From: Gammaproteobacteria bacterium
GTDB lineage: Bacteria > Pseudomonadota > Gammaproteobacteria > Ga0077536
Assembly (NCBI GenBank): GCA_003540955.1
Contig: DPMX01000335.1
Location: 1-6,507 of the forward strand
Reading direction: 5' to 3'
DNA: 6,507 nt
Part shown: positions 5,745 through 6,507 of the stretch, piece after piece
Layout of the letters: each line of letters opens with the position of its first letter
Numbering within the stretch: position 1 is the first letter of the stretch
Notes under the pieces: model-generated
What the model saw: the letters and a program-made list of their open reading frames with translations, nothing else
Told to the model about the DNA's origin: nothing
The model's database searches: none
Program-made: the position numbers and the translations under genes

Positions 5745-6507
5745 ATGGACACAACCGACGCCTTGTTCCATGCCGACAATTCGCCAGATCTTGCCGTGAC
5801 CCGAGCTGAAGTACTTGCCCGGGTTGACACGATACTACCTATCCTTGGCCGTTTGGCTGAGCAGGCGGAGGCCGATCGCGACCTCTCTGCAGAAAGTATC
5901 GACGCCCTGATCGAATCCGGCGCTTTACGGCTGTTCGTGCCCCGCAGGTTTGGGGGCTATGAGGCAGGTTACCGGACTTACGTCGAGACAGCCATCAAAC
6001 TCGCCACCGTGTGCGGATCATCAGCGTGGTTGTGCTTCATCACCAACCATGGCGATTGGCATGCCGGTCAGATGAGCCAAAGCGTTCAGGATACCGTTTG
6101 GGCGAACGGTCCTGCTGCTAAGGTGAGTACACCTTTAACTCCGGCCCCCGGATGGTCTGCGCAAAACGTCGATGGAGGCATTAATGTGAGCGGCGAGTGG
6201 CCTTACACTTCTGGCAGCAGCTTTGCGAAATGGTCACTGATCGCATTTCCAAAACTCGACGTTGATGGCCTACCGGTCGATAACATCCTCGGACTAGTGT
6301 CCAATGATCGGGCCAAAATCAGAGATACCTGGCGAGTCTCTGGGATGGCGGCCACAGGAAGTAACACGCTCGTTGTAGAGGATGCGTTCATTCCCCATGA
6401 GCACACCATGCTAATGTCTGACATGTTGGCGAACCGCTTTCCCACGCCGTACAAAACCGAATCCTTGTATCAGATGGACGTCGGCGCGGTATTTCACCTC
6501 GCCACAC
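5745..6507 (+). CDS. acyl-CoA dehydrogenase-fold flavin monooxygenase (DszC/HsaA/SfnC-like), cut by right edge
   Basis: An uninterrupted frame of 254 codons runs from ATG 5745 out of the window. AGGAA at 5731-5735 lies 9 nt upstream. The visible part matches the acyl-CoA dehydrogenase fold in its two-component monooxygenase branch (DszC, HsaA, HpaB-related, SfnC). It has an N-terminal helical segment, then GALRLFVPRRFGGYE at 59-73, GSSAW at 91-95, the middle beta-domain start GEWPYTSGSSFAKW at 150-163, and DTWRVSGMAATGSNTLVVED at 194-213, where family members carry W-x-x-x-G-x-x-x-TGS. Proteins of this branch usually run to about 380-420 residues, so roughly the C-terminal helical domain is missing. 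They use reduced FMN or FAD from a separate reductase to hydroxylate or S-/N-oxidise the substrate. A true acyl-CoA dehydrogenase is less likely, but the catalytic region is not in view. It is divergent from the RutA-like gene and is probably the first gene of a rightward operon. Confidence 0.85.
   Translation, partial: MDTTDALFHADNSPDLAVTRAEVLARVDTILPILGRLAEQAEADRDLSAESIDALIESGALRLFVPRRFGGYEAGYRTYVETAIKLATVCGSSAWLCFITNHGDWHAGQMSQSVQDTVWANGPAAKVSTPLTPAPGWSAQNVDGGINVSGEWPYTSGSSFAKWSLIAFPKLDVDGLPVDNILGLVSNDRAKIRDTWRVSGMAATGSNTLVVEDAFIPHEHTMLMSDMLANRFPTPYKTESLYQMDVGAVFHLAT

Overview
This window looks like part of a bacterial accessory catabolic locus. GC content is intermediate (roughly 50-55% by eye). 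Shine-Dalgarno-type sites precede most genes, and all the recognisable families are common in Pseudomonadota and Actinomycetota. I cannot place the organism further. Every gene I recognise is a small-molecule enzyme: a metallo-dependent deaminase, a haem-oxygenase-like diiron protein, an HSL-type hydrolase, an NTF2-fold protein, a RutA/DszA-type flavin monooxygenase, and a DszC/HsaA-type flavin enzyme cut by the right edge. No transporter, regulator, flavin reductase or mobile element is visible.

Layout. Positions 1-250 hold no gene I can support. A leftward block, read from 2551 down to 251, starts with the haem-oxygenase-like gene behind a textbook Shine-Dalgarno. Next comes a short stretch with a hidden small ORF that overlaps the next gene by ATGA, then an 8-oxoguanine-deaminase-type amidohydrolase. 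A 371-bp divergent intergenic region (2552-2922) separates this block from a rightward pair: an alpha/beta hydrolase interrupted by an in-frame TAA at 3130-3132, then a SnoaL-like protein. The SnoaL-like gene converges on the leftward LLM-class flavin monooxygenase (4340-5545) with only 39 bp between them. A 199-bp AT-rich divergent region (5546-5744) carries a candidate sigma70 promoter whose -10 box is bracketed by an inverted repeat. The last gene runs rightward out of the window.

How the genes may work together (inference). A RutA/SfnG/DszA-type monooxygenase next to a DszC/SfnC-like enzyme is the pairing found in FMNH2-dependent attack on heterocycles and organosulfur compounds. A purine-type deaminase, an esterase/lactonase and an NTF2-fold protein would suit later ring opening and hydrolysis of an N-containing heterocycle. 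The haem-oxygenase-like protein keeps a nearly complete diiron ligand set and is the enzyme whose chemistry is least predictable here.

The most checkable oddities are the premature stop just before the HGGG oxyanion motif, a perfect 13-bp inverted repeat inside the haem-oxygenase-like gene, the hidden ATGA-coupled small ORF with a possible frameshift, and the operator-like repeat over the divergent promoter. Two apparent lesions in one 6.5-kb window could mean sequencing error or a decaying locus.
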